From NCBI GenBank assembly GCA_025980765.1, contig JAICXB010000020.1, positions 1 to 64,000 of the forward strand: 64,000 nt of DNA, read 5' to 3'. A program made the position numbers and the translations under genes. Below the pieces are notes generated by a model. That model saw nothing but the letters and a program-made list of their open reading frames with translations. It did no database searches and was not told the origin of the DNA. Each line of letters begins with the position of its first letter. The stretch's first letter is position 1. Positions 54,896 to 63,880 of the stretch are shown here, in pieces. This stretch comes from Terriglobales bacterium. Its GTDB lineage: Bacteria > Acidobacteriota > Terriglobia > Terriglobales > Acidobacteriaceae.

Positions 54896-54911
54896 TGTGA
54901 CACAAGTCACT
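54896..54911. promoter_or_regulatory. CRP/FNR-family binding site upstream of ric-nnrS
   Basis: TGTGA-CACAAG-TCACT is a near-perfect palindrome with the spacing of CRP/FNR-class operators, 49 nt upstream of the ric ATG and 34 nt after the regulator stop. It is the probable target of the adjacent regulator. Confidence 0.6.
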
Positions 54912-54959
54912 GACGGGTTCCTTGCCTGCTACTACATTGGTGGCATCAGGAGCCATCAT

Positions 54960-55694
54960 ATGACTTTCACATCGTCCAGTACCGTCCGCGAGATCGCGCT
55001 GCAGCTACCTTCCTCGATCCGCATTTTTGAAGCTTTCGGAATTGACTACTGCTGCGGGGGAAACAAATCGCTGATGCAGGCCTCCCAACAAGCCGGCGTT
55101 TCTCCCGAGCGATTGTTAGAGAAATTGAGTGAGTTGGACGTGCAGTCCGCCGATCCCGACTTCTCTCCCTGGCAGCAAGCCTCGCTCAGCAGTCTGACGC
55201 AGCACATCGCGGAGAGACATCACGAGTTCGTACGCAATGAGGTTCCCCGGCTGAATTCGCTGTTCGAGAAGGTGCGATCCCGGCACGGAAGCGCTCATCC
55301 GGAGCTCACGCCTATGTCGCTGCTCTTCGGCTTTCTTGGCGAGGACATGTTGAACCACATGCAAAAGGAAGAACAGGTGCTCTTTCCATATATCCAACGC
55401 CTGGAGCAAGACAGCGAACAGGGAACGCTGCCGCCGGCAACTCCGTTCGGCAGCGTCGATCGTCCCGTCGAGTGCATGATGCGCGATCATGAGAAAACAG
55501 GAAGGGAAATACAGCAAATCAGAGAATGGAGCAACGGCTTCACCCTCCCAGAAGGAGCTTGCCTCACTTATCGTGCTTTATATGACGGTCTGAGAGAGTT
55601 CGAGCAAGACCTGCATCGACATGTGCACCTGGAGAACAACATTCTGTTTCCCCGGGCAATTGGACTGGAAGCGAAAGCGTGTGCCCTGGCATGA
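54960..55694 (+). CDS. ric: Di-iron Fe-S cluster repair protein (Ric/YtfE/ScdA)
   Basis: This 244-residue protein repairs Fe-S clusters damaged by nitric oxide or peroxide. The N-terminal ScdA_N domain shows FEAFGIDYCCGGNKSLMQA (residues about 25-43). A hemerythrin-like di-iron domain follows, with histidines and glutamates in ERHHEFVRNEVPRL, HMQKEEQVLFPYI, MMRDHEKTGREI and HVHLENNILFPRA. GGAG precedes the ATG at 54960. Its stop overlaps the NnrS start as ATGA. Regulation by the neighbouring Crp/Fnr protein is likely. Confidence 0.93.
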   Translation: MTFTSSSTVREIALQLPSSIRIFEAFGIDYCCGGNKSLMQASQQAGVSPERLLEKLSELDVQSADPDFSPWQQASLSSLTQHIAERHHEFVRNEVPRLNSLFEKVRSRHGSAHPELTPMSLLFGFLGEDMLNHMQKEEQVLFPYIQRLEQDSEQGTLPPATPFGSVDRPVECMMRDHEKTGREIQQIREWSNGFTLPEGACLTYRALYDGLREFEQDLHRHVHLENNILFPRAIGLEAKACALA

Positions 55695-57001
55695 GCCCGG
55701 TTCTGATGCACGCTGAAGAAATCTCGCAAGCCTCGCGAGCACAAAGCGCGATTGAACGCGAACGGGGCGCGCAAAGGCTGGTGACCACATTCGTGCTTAC
55801 TGGCCTGGCTTTCATGCTGCTTCCCGGCACGTTTCTGGGCGTCTGGAACCTGATCTCGATCAGCGAATCACGGTCCGTAACGACGTTATCACCGGCCTGG
55901 ATTCAGGCGCACGGGCACGCGCAAATCTTCGGCTGGATCGGCACCTTCATTCTCGGCATTAGTCTGTACTCACTGCAGAAGATGCAGCGCAGTGCTCCGT
56001 TTCCCCTGAGCCGCGGCTGGATTTGCTGGGTGCTATGGAGCACCGGCGTGCTGCTCCGATGGATAGCCAACATTTATGCGTGGCACTGGCGTGTGCTGTT
56101 ACCCGTCTCAGCGATATTGGAGATTGTCGCTTTCCTGCTGTTTCAGCGTTCCGTGAGAAGGCACCGCAAGCCGGCGCAGGACGGAAAGCGAGAAGCCTGG
56201 ATGGTAATGGTCAGCGCATCGACAATCGGATTCCTGGGCGCGTTGTTGGCGAACGCGGCGCTGGCGTTTGCTGCGGCCGTGCGCGATACCGGACCAGCAT
56301 TTCCGCATCAACTAGATCAGCGTCTGCTGGTGCTCTCTACCTGGGGTTTCATCGTTCTGGCGATCTGGGGCTTCAACGCCAAGTGGCTGCCTGTTTTCGT
56401 TGGCCTACGCTCTCCATCGCAGAGAGGACTGATCCTCGGATTTGCGGTGAACGCATTAGGCGTTTTGGCGGCAATGGTAGACGCAATGAGAGTTTCGGCA
56501 TTGCTGCTTCTCATCTCGGCAGTTGTGATTGGATTGTCACTGCACATATTCGAACGTGCGCAGCAACGCGCAAAAATTCTGAACGTGCATGCGTCGTTTC
56601 CCATATTTGTCCGCCTAGCTTACGTTTGGCTGGGAATCGCCGCGCTGCTCACGGTCTGGGCAACGGGAGCGGATCGCTTTGGAGGAATCTGGGGCGCATC
56701 CCGCCACGCGCTTACTGTGGGGTTCATCGCCGCCATGGTATTTGCGATTGGACAAAGAGTGTTGCCGGCGTTCTGTGGAATGAAGATTCTTTTCAGTCCG
56801 GGGCTGATGCTTTGGTCGCTGCTGCTGCTGAACGCCGGCTGTCTGCTGCGCGTCGCTTCGGAAATTCCCGCATATGAAGGCTACTGGCCACAGGCGTGGC
56901 GCGTATTGCCTATCTCCGCGGTGACGGAGCTGGTGGCGGTGACGCTTTTTGCAATCAATATCGGAGCATCAATTCTGGCTAGAGGAGATCAGTCGGCGTG
57001 A
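55691..57001 (+). CDS. nnrS: NnrS family protein
   Basis: This 436-residue polytopic membrane protein belongs to the NnrS family, heme- and copper-containing proteins that protect against nitrosative stress. About 12 hydrophobic segments are visible. The conserved histidines occur in WIQAHGHAQIFGWIGTFILG and GASRHALTVGFIAAMVFAIGQRVLPAF. The gene is translationally coupled to ric. Its 3' end overlaps the convergent acetate kinase gene by 33 nt. Confidence 0.88.
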   Translation: MSPVLMHAEEISQASRAQSAIERERGAQRLVTTFVLTGLAFMLLPGTFLGVWNLISISESRSVTTLSPAWIQAHGHAQIFGWIGTFILGISLYSLQKMQRSAPFPLSRGWICWVLWSTGVLLRWIANIYAWHWRVLLPVSAILEIVAFLLFQRSVRRHRKPAQDGKREAWMVMVSASTIGFLGALLANAALAFAAAVRDTGPAFPHQLDQRLLVLSTWGFIVLAIWGFNAKWLPVFVGLRSPSQRGLILGFAVNALGVLAAMVDAMRVSALLLLISAVVIGLSLHIFERAQQRAKILNVHASFPIFVRLAYVWLGIAALLTVWATGADRFGGIWGASRHALTVGFIAAMVFAIGQRVLPAFCGMKILFSPGLMLWSLLLLNAGCLLRVASEIPAYEGYWPQAWRVLPISAVTELVAVTLFAINIGASILARGDQSA

Positions 57002-58156
57002 ATGCAGCGCAATCTCGAGGTCTTCATCTGCTGGAATGATGCGAACATCACATTTGCCGGTCGAGAGTGCCACATTGGCTGCATTCCCCTCATTGGCCGC
57101 ATCGTTCAGCAAGACTCCCAGGTGTTGCAGGCCGGCGCAGATTTCGACGCGAACGGTGGATGAATGTTCGCCAATGCCGCCGGTGAACACTAGCATGGCC
57201 ATGCCGCCAAGCACGGCCGCCATAGCTCCGATGGCTTTGCGAACCTGGTAGCAAAACATCTCGATTGCCAGACGAGCGCTGGCACTCTGCTCCCGCAATT
57301 CAAGCAATCTGCGCATATCGCTGCCGGCCCCCGACACTCCGGATAGTCCGGAGTTGTGATTCACGAGAGAATCTATCTGTTCCTGGTCATATCCCCGTCG
57401 CAGAAGATTCAACAGCACTCCCGGGTCAAGATTGCCACTGCGGGTCCCCATCATCACACCGCCAGTGGGAGTCATTCCCATTGTGGTCTCTATCGATTTC
57501 CCATTCTCGATTGCGGTGATGCTACAGCCGTTGCCGAGATGAGCAATTACCGTTTGCGGCGGCAGCGCTGCGGCGAGCGCGCGGACCACCGATTCGCAGG
57601 AGAGACCGTGAAAGCCGTAGCGTTGCAGGCCAGCCTGGAAGAATTCAGGGCCAAATGGGAGGCGCGCCGCATACTGTGGCATGGTGCGATGGAACGCGGT
57701 GTCGAAGCAGGCAATATGAGGCACATTGGGGAAAGTAGCCATCGCACGCCGCACCACTTCGAGCGCCGGCGGTAAATGTACGGGAGCGAACGCGGTAGCG
57801 TCTGTGAGCTGCGCCAGCACTTGAGGAGTGATCAGTTGGTGCTCACGCAACGCTGGGCCGCCATGAACGATTCGATGGCCAACGGCGCGCGGAGCGGGTA
57901 ATGAACTGCTTCGCACTCTGCCGATCAGATAGTGCGCTGCTTCTGCGTCATCGGCGAAGGGGTGGGTTCCGTTGCAAGCGATCTCGGCGTTTTTCCCGCG
58001 CAGCCAAAATTTAGCGTTCTTGCTTCCAATTTCTTCAGCCTCGCCCCATACCAGCTTTTCGACCTTGTCATTCTGGAACGAGTAAAGAGCCAGCTTAAGA
58101 GAGGACGACCCACTGTTGAGGGCCAGAATTACCGTTTCCTCATGGCTGCCTGTCAT
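56969..58156 (-). CDS. ackA: Acetate kinase
   Basis: This 395-residue ASKHA-fold kinase interconverts acetyl phosphate/ADP and acetate/ATP. It starts VILALNSGSSSLKLALYSF and contains GHRIVHGGP, CFDTAFHRTMP, RYGFHGLSCESV, IAHLGNGCSITAIENGKSIETTMGMTPTGGVMMGTRSGNLDPGV and FTGGIGEHSS, all family signatures. It lies 6 nt after phosphoketolase, which makes acetyl phosphate. Together they form a bifid-shunt-like route to acetate and ATP. Confidence 0.94.
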   Translation of the reverse strand: MTGSHEETVILALNSGSSSLKLALYSFQNDKVEKLVWGEAEEIGSKNAKFWLRGKNAEIACNGTHPFADDAEAAHYLIGRVRSSSLPAPRAVGHRIVHGGPALREHQLITPQVLAQLTDATAFAPVHLPPALEVVRRAMATFPNVPHIACFDTAFHRTMPQYAARLPFGPEFFQAGLQRYGFHGLSCESVVRALAAALPPQTVIAHLGNGCSITAIENGKSIETTMGMTPTGGVMMGTRSGNLDPGVLLNLLRRGYDQEQIDSLVNHNSGLSGVSGAGSDMRRLLELREQSASARLAIEMFCYQVRKAIGAMAAVLGGMAMLVFTGGIGEHSSTVRVEICAGLQHLGVLLNDAANEGNAANVALSTGKCDVRIIPADEDLEIALHSRRLISSSQN

Positions 58157-58162
58157 GGACTC

Positions 58163-60559
58163 TCAGAACGGCCATCTCCAGTTCTTTACTTCCGGCAGGT
58201 CCTCGCCATTTTCCGAGACATAGATTTTGTGGCGTTGCATCGATTCATAAAATCTTTCGATGGCCTTGTCGCTGATGTTCTTCAAGCGTGAAATGCGCCG
58301 GATGGCATCCAAGGAGAGCTGGAACCGGTCCATGTTGTTGAGTACCACCATGTCAAAGGGGGTAGTGGTAGTGCCTTCCTCTTTATAGCCGCGAACGTGG
58401 ATGTTGTTGTGGTTTCGTCTGCGATACGTCAGCCGGTGTATCAATGTCGGATAGCCATGGAAGGCAAATATCACCGGCCGATCTGCGGTGAAGATGCCGT
58501 CGAAGTCCTCATCCGCCAAACCATGGGGGTGCTCGCTTGCAGGCTGCAGCGTCATTAGATCCACGACATTTACGACGCGAATGCGAATGTCGGGAACATG
58601 TTCTCGCAGGAGTGACACGGCCGCGAGTGTTTCCAACGTGGGCACGTCGCCGGCACAGGCCATCACGACGTCGGGATCGCCGTTGTCGTTGCTGGCCCAA
58701 TCCCAAATGCCCAATCCCGCGGTGCAATGCCGCACCGCGGCTTCCATATTGAGCCACTGCAATGCCGGCTGCTTTCCCGCAATGATGAGGTTGACGTAGT
58801 GCCGGCTGCGCAGGCAGTGGTCTGTAACGGACAGCAACGTGTTTGCATCCGGCGGAAGATAAATTCGCACAACGTCAGCCTTTTTGTTGGCCACGTGGTC
58901 TATGAATCCCGGATCCTGGTGTGAAAACCCGTTATGGTCCTGCCTCCAGACATGCGAACTCAACAGGTAATTCAGCGACGCGATCGGCTAACGCCAGGGC
59001 AGTTGGCGAGTAGTCTTCAGCCATTTTGCGTGCTGATTGAACATCGAATCCACGATATGAATGAATGCTTCGTAGCAGTTGAAAAAACCGTGACGTCCGG
59101 TAAGCAAGTAACCTTCCAGCCAACCCTGGCAGAGGTGCTCACTGAGCACTTCCATCACTCGGCCGTCGGTGCTGAGGTTTATGTCTACATCGGCGATCCG
59201 CGCCATCCATTCCTTGCTGGTGGCCTCGTAAACCGCGTCAAGCCGATTGGAAGCCGTTTCATCCGGGCCCATCAGACGGAAGTTTCTATTTTCCGCGTTC
59301 AGCTTGATCACATCGCGCAAAAAGCCCCCGAGAATCCGGGTAGCTTCTATTTCGCTTGTGCCTGGCTTGTCTACCTTCACGGCATAGTCGCGAAAATGAG
59401 GAATCACCAGCGGTTCCAACAGCAGTCCACCATTTGCATGTGGGTTCATGCCCATGCGGCGGCGTCCACGCGGCGCGATCGCCGCCAGTTCTTTTTTGAA
59501 ACTGCCGTGCTGATCGAACAACTCCTCTGGCTTATAACTGTGCATCCATTGTTCAAGAATCCGCAGATGATCGGGATTGTTCCGTACATCGTCGACTGGA
59601 ACCTGATGCGCTCTCCACGTCCCCTCCACCGGTTTGCCGTCAACTTCCTTCGGCCCAGTCCAGCCTTTTGGCGTGCGCAGAATCAACAGGGGCCAGCGCG
59701 GGCGCTCGACCGCGGCCTCTCTGCCCGCGCGTTCCTGGATCGTGCGGATCTCGACGAGAATCTTGTCCAGTGTCGCTGCCATGAGCTGATGCATCTGATC
59801 GGGGTCACTTCCCCCGATCACGATTGGGCTGTAGCCATAGCCGCGGAAGAGGTCAATCAGTTCGTCGTCTTCAATGCGGGCCAGCAGCGTAGGATTCGCG
59901 ATCTTGTAGCCATTCAGGTGCAGGATGGGCAGCACCGCGCCGTCCTTGGAGGGATTGAGAAACTTGTTGGAATGCCAACTTGCCGCGCAGGCGCCGGTCT
60001 CAGCTTCTCCATCACCGACGATGCAGGCTACGATCAGGTCGGGATTGTCGAAGGCCGCTCCGTATGCATGGAGAAGGGAATATCCCAATTCACCGCCCTC
60101 ATGAATGGATCCAGGAGTCTCGGGAGCCACATGGCTGGGAATGCCATAGGGCCAGGAAAACTGGCGGAAGAGCTGGCGCAGCCCATTCTTGTTCTGCTCA
60201 ATGTGCGGATAAATCTCCGTGTAAGAGCCCTCTAGATATGTGTGCGCCACCAGTCCCGGGCCGCCATGACCAGGGCCGATGATGTAGATCATATTCAGGT
60301 CGTGTTCTACGATCAGGCGATTCAAATGGGTGTAGATGAAATTCAATCCCGAAGTCGTGCCCCAATGGCCAAGCAGACGTGGCTTGACGTCATCTCGGGT
60401 GAGGGGACGCTCGAGCAGTGGGTTGTCTTTCAAATAGATTTGCCCTACCGTGAGGTAGTTTGCGGCGCGCCAGTAGGAATGCATTTTCCGGAGTTGCTCG
60501 GCTGATAGAGGATTCGCTTGCGCGTTTGAGACTTCCTCAATGGCTTGCAGGTTCGTCAT
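58163..60559 (-). pseudogene. xfp: Xylulose-5-phosphate/fructose-6-phosphate phosphoketolase with in-frame amber codon
   Basis: The reading frame encodes a full-length (798-codon) phosphoketolase: [77 protein letters not shown] and, after the break, [22 protein letters not shown]. Codon 524, between LPWR and PIASLNYL, is TAG (58990-58988) where homologues have lysine (AAG). Frame and homology continue unchanged on both sides. A single A-to-T change or base error explains this; suppression or pyrrolysine is far less likely. The enzyme splits xylulose 5-P or fructose 6-P with phosphate into acetyl phosphate and a shorter sugar phosphate. Confidence 0.88.
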
Positions 60560-60668
60560 CGCGACAATACCCCCAGTGAATCAGGATACTGCGTTTCAGA
60601 GAGGCACAAGAGGTTTGCGCTAAATTCCCGCGCAATGTTTTGTAGAGTCCTGATGTCTTTCCGTTCGC

Positions 60669-61523
60669 TCAGCCCACCTTCATGCGTTTTTCAATCATTC
60701 CTTCCCACGTGTTCCAGGGAATGAGTGCGCGCAAAAAGTGTCCCATTTTGGCGTCGCGGCCGGCGAGATAACGCAGCCGCGGCTTGGGGTCCTGTGCGAT
60801 ACGGGTAATCAGGCGCGCGACTTCGAGGGGATCGGCGTGGCGGCTGCTCTGCTCTTTCACTCCCTGGACAAAGCGGCGATTCCGTTCCGAATTGGGAGAC
60901 TCTCCACTGGTTGCCACCCGACTGATTACGACGTTGCGCGTCCAGATATCGGTCGCATAGGCGCCGGGTTCCACCAGCACGACTTTGACTCCCAGCGAGC
61001 GCATCTCGATGCGCAAGGATTCCGCCCAGCCTTCCAACGCGTGTTTGGAAGCGCAGTAGCTGCTCACTACCGGCTGGCTCATCAGTCCCAAAATGGAAGA
61101 AACGATGATGACGTGTCCGGAGCGTTGCGCTCGCATGGTAGGCAGCACGGCTTTGGTGACAGGGACCTGTCCAAAGAAATTGGTGTCCATTTGCAATCGG
61201 AGTTCGTCCAACTGAACGTCTTCGGCGAAGCCACCGACAGCGAATCCAGCATTGTTTACCAGAACGTCGATGCGTCCATGGTCTCGAACAATGTCGGCGA
61301 CGATCCCGGGAATGCTGTCAAACGCAGTAACGTCAAGCTGCCGCACTTCAACCCGAGAGGAAAGCTCTGGGTTGGCGGCAGCCAAAGCTTGATCCAGCCG
61401 TGTCCGGCGCTCCGGCTGCCTCATGGTGGCAACGACAAAAAAGCCGGCTTTAGCCAATTCGACCACTGTAAGCAGGCCGAAGCCGCTGGAGCTGCCGGTA
61501 ACCACCGCAACTTTGTTGGACAT
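60669..61523 (-). CDS. Short-chain dehydrogenase/reductase (SDR)
   Basis: This 284-residue classical SDR has VTGSSSGFGLLTVVELAKAG (cofactor motif TGxxxGxG, residues about 8-15), NNAG in VLVNNAGFAVGG, the catalytic Ser in IIVSSILGL and YxxxK in SSYCASKHALEGWAESLR. The longer C-terminus resembles retinol/steroid-dehydrogenase-like SDRs. The substrate is unknown. The ATG at 61523 was chosen (MSNKVAVVTG); the upstream frame runs into repeat sequence. Confidence 0.88.
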   Translation of the reverse strand: MSNKVAVVTGSSSGFGLLTVVELAKAGFFVVATMRQPERRTRLDQALAAANPELSSRVEVRQLDVTAFDSIPGIVADIVRDHGRIDVLVNNAGFAVGGFAEDVQLDELRLQMDTNFFGQVPVTKAVLPTMRAQRSGHVIIVSSILGLMSQPVVSSYCASKHALEGWAESLRIEMRSLGVKVVLVEPGAYATDIWTRNVVISRVATSGESPNSERNRRFVQGVKEQSSRHADPLEVARLITRIAQDPKPRLRYLAGRDAKMGHFLRALIPWNTWEGMIEKRMKVG

Positions 61524-61559
61524 GGTTGGGCATTGTATTAGAAGTTGCGCTTCGGATTT

Positions 61560-61710
61560 ACCACGGAGACACCGAAGAGCGGAGAGGGGGCATTTGGCAA
61601 TTGTGCAGTTTCGTAATCGGGTAATTGAGACCGCCAATGAAACCAAATTACGAAATTACCCGATTACCCAATTACCCGATTTTTCCGTGTTCTCCGTGCC
61701 TCCGTGGTGA
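61560..61710. repeat. Family B inverted repeat with nested family A repeat
   Basis: Outer arms ACCACGGAGACACCGAAG-like and CTCCGTGCCTCCGTGGTG-like enclose a complete family A element (61606-61686, AATCGGGTAATT ... AATTACCCGATT). It lies between divergent SDR and inositol-phosphate synthase genes. Confidence 0.8.
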
Positions 61711-61760
61711 ATGCGGTTTGCAAATACCTTCTCGATACGAGAACATAGTCGTTTTGCGCA

Positions 61761-63137
61761 ATGGCTCAGAAAATCATCAGGGGTGATCACTCGCGGATGG
61801 CGAAAAAACTGAAGAATACTGCTGGCAATGGGATTGGGGCGGCAAAGGGCAAGTTGGGCATCATGATCCCCGGAATGGGAGCGGTCGCGACCACGTTCGT
61901 GGCCGGAGTGGAAGCAGTGCGAAAAGGGCATGCCAAACCGATCGGCTCAATGACGCAGATGGGGACGGTGAGGCTGGGGAAGCGCACCGAAGGACGCGCG
62001 CCCAAGGTGAAGGAATTCGTGCCGCTGGCAGGATTAAACGATCTGGTCTTCACCGGTTGGGACATCTTCGAAGATGACATGTACACTGCGGCCAGCAAGG
62101 CCGGGGTACTCGACAAAGAACTGCTGGACAAAGTGAAACCGTTCTTGAAATCGGTGAAGCCGCGTAAGGCAGTGTTCGATCGCCACTATGTAAAGAAGCT
62201 GGATGGGCATCACGTCAAATCCGGCAAGTCCAAGATGGATTTGGCCGAGCAGGTGCGAGCGGACATTCGCGACTTCCACAAAACTTCGGGCGCCGATCGC
62301 CTGGTGATGATCTGGTGCGGTTCGACTGAAATCTTCATGCAGCAAACGGCTGCGCACGCATCCCTCGACAGCTTTGAGAAAGCGTTGCAGAAGAGCAGCC
62401 CGGAGATCGCGCCGTCGATGATTTACGCTTACGCGGCACTGATGGAAGGCGTGCCCTTCGCCAACGGCGCGCCGAATCTCACCGTCGATATTCCGGTGAT
62501 GCACGAGCTCTCGCGGCGAAACGAAGCTCCCATCTGCGGGAAGGATTTCAAAACGGGACAAACACTGCTCAAGACGGTGCTCGCGCCAACATTCAAAGCC
62601 CGCATGCTGGGAGTGAGCGGATGGTATTCCACCAACATTCTCGGCAATCGCGACGGTGAAGTGCTCGACGATCCTGAATCGTTCAAGACTAAAGAAGAGT
62701 CGAAGCTCAGCGTGTTGGAGCATATCCTGCAGCCGGAGCTTTATCCGGAACTTTACGGCAACATCTTCCATAAGGTGCGAATCAACTACTATCCGCCGCG
62801 CGGCGACAATAAAGAAGGCTGGGACAACATCGATATCTTCGGATGGCTGAACTATCCCATGCAGATCAAGGTGGATTTCCTGTGCCGCGATTCAATCCTG
62901 GCAGCACCGATTGTCCTGGATTTGGTTCTGTTCCTCGATCTCGCACACCGCAGCGCGGAATTGAGGGACATCGGGATCCAGGAATGGCTGAGCTTCTATT
63001 TCAAATCGCCGATGACCGCGCCCGGACTTTATCCCGAGCATGACCTGTTCATTCAATCGATGAAGTTGAAGAACACGCTTCGCCATCTACGCGGCGAGGA
63101 GATGATCACGCACCTTGGCTTAGAGTATTACGACTAA
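61761..63137 (+). CDS. ino1: Myo-inositol-1-phosphate synthase
   Basis: This 458-residue enzyme makes 1L-myo-inositol 1-phosphate from glucose 6-phosphate with bound NAD. It shows an N-terminal Rossmann motif IMIPGMGAVATTFVAGVEAV (near residues 31-50), GSMTQMGTVRLG, VFTGWDIFEDDMYTAASKAGVL, and the catalytic-core stretch APICGKDFKTGQTLLKTVLAPTFKARMLGVSGWYSTNILGNRDGEVL. Eukaryote-like length suggests the type used for inositol lipids or compatible solutes. An alternative ATG lies at 61797, 12 residues in. It is divergent from the SDR gene. Confidence 0.93.
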   Translation: MAQKIIRGDHSRMAKKLKNTAGNGIGAAKGKLGIMIPGMGAVATTFVAGVEAVRKGHAKPIGSMTQMGTVRLGKRTEGRAPKVKEFVPLAGLNDLVFTGWDIFEDDMYTAASKAGVLDKELLDKVKPFLKSVKPRKAVFDRHYVKKLDGHHVKSGKSKMDLAEQVRADIRDFHKTSGADRLVMIWCGSTEIFMQQTAAHASLDSFEKALQKSSPEIAPSMIYAYAALMEGVPFANGAPNLTVDIPVMHELSRRNEAPICGKDFKTGQTLLKTVLAPTFKARMLGVSGWYSTNILGNRDGEVLDDPESFKTKEESKLSVLEHILQPELYPELYGNIFHKVRINYYPPRGDNKEGWDNIDIFGWLNYPMQIKVDFLCRDSILAAPIVLDLVLFLDLAHRSAELRDIGIQEWLSFYFKSPMTAPGLYPEHDLFIQSMKLKNTLRHLRGEEMITHLGLEYYD

Positions 63138-63141
63138 AAAG

Positions 63142-63297
63142 AAAACCTGACGCGGATTCCGCGGATGCGACGCGGATTTCTAGAAAGAATTTCGGCTGAT
63201 TTCCAACCTCGAAGGTTGCGGACAATTTGCATCACCACCTGAGAAAATCAATCCTTGCGTGATCCGCGTCCCATCCGCGGAATCCGCGTCAGGTTTT
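63142..63297. repeat. MITE-like element with perfect 26-bp terminal inverted repeats
   Basis: Left arm 63142-63167 and right arm 63272-63297 are exact reverse complements (AAAACCTGACGCGGATTC and so on), separated by about 104 bp of non-coding sequence. It is related to family B by its CGCGGATTCCGCGGATG core. Confidence 0.85.
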
Positions 63298-63347
63298 CAG
63301 CTTTTAATTGCCCTCTCCACCAGGCCCAACCAGCATCTCAATCAGAG

Positions 63348-63710
63348 ATGCGCGCGCGTGTTGTCTCTTCCATCGGATTGCTGGTTATCGGGCTGACGTG
63401 CCTTCCTGGCTTTGCTACCAAGGGTATTTTCCAAGGGCGTGTGGTGGAAGGAACCGAGCACGAAGCGGGAAAATATATCTACGTTGAAGCCCAGCGCGGA
63501 TACCTTCGGCGGGTGAACATCGAAAAATGCCGTGTAGTTTTTGATCATGGCGTAGCTGCTTCTCAGCGAGTGCGAAACGCTGCAAAAGCCCTTCGCGACG
63601 GGGCTGAGGTCCGCGTGATTGCCGAGCAGCGTGAGCAGGGGGACTGGGTGGCAAGCGAAATTGTGATCCTCAAGCTGGCGGCGATCGATCAAGTACAGTT
63701 GCGGACCTGA
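63348..63710 (+). CDS. Small secreted protein of unknown function
   Basis: This 120-residue product has a signal peptide (MRARVVSSIGLLVIGLTCLPGFA). The mature part is GIFQGRVVEGTEHEAGKYIYVEAQRGYLRRVNIEKCRVVFDHGV followed by RVRNAAKALRDGAEVRVIAEQ, with a small beta-barrel-like strand pattern. No family was recognised. The ATG at 63348 gives the signal peptide; the longer frame runs into the repeat. Confidence 0.7.
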   Translation: MRARVVSSIGLLVIGLTCLPGFATKGIFQGRVVEGTEHEAGKYIYVEAQRGYLRRVNIEKCRVVFDHGVAASQRVRNAAKALRDGAEVRVIAEQREQGDWVASEIVILKLAAIDQVQLRT

Positions 63711-63880
63711 TTTTGCCTGCTTTCGGCTTCCATATGGGCGTACACTGGGGCAAGGTGACGTCTCCCACCCGGCCCAAATTTCGTGAAAACTCGGCGAAAC
63801 TTCGCTGCTGAAAACTACGTCTAATCCGTTAAGGGCCTCAGTGTGTCGGAACGCCACGCGTGGATTGGAGTAAAAGCGCT

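Noticed and set aside
58988-58990. Pyrrolysine at the amber codon in phosphoketolase
   Set aside because: The position is an ordinary lysine in the family, there is no methylamine-related context, and one base change explains it.
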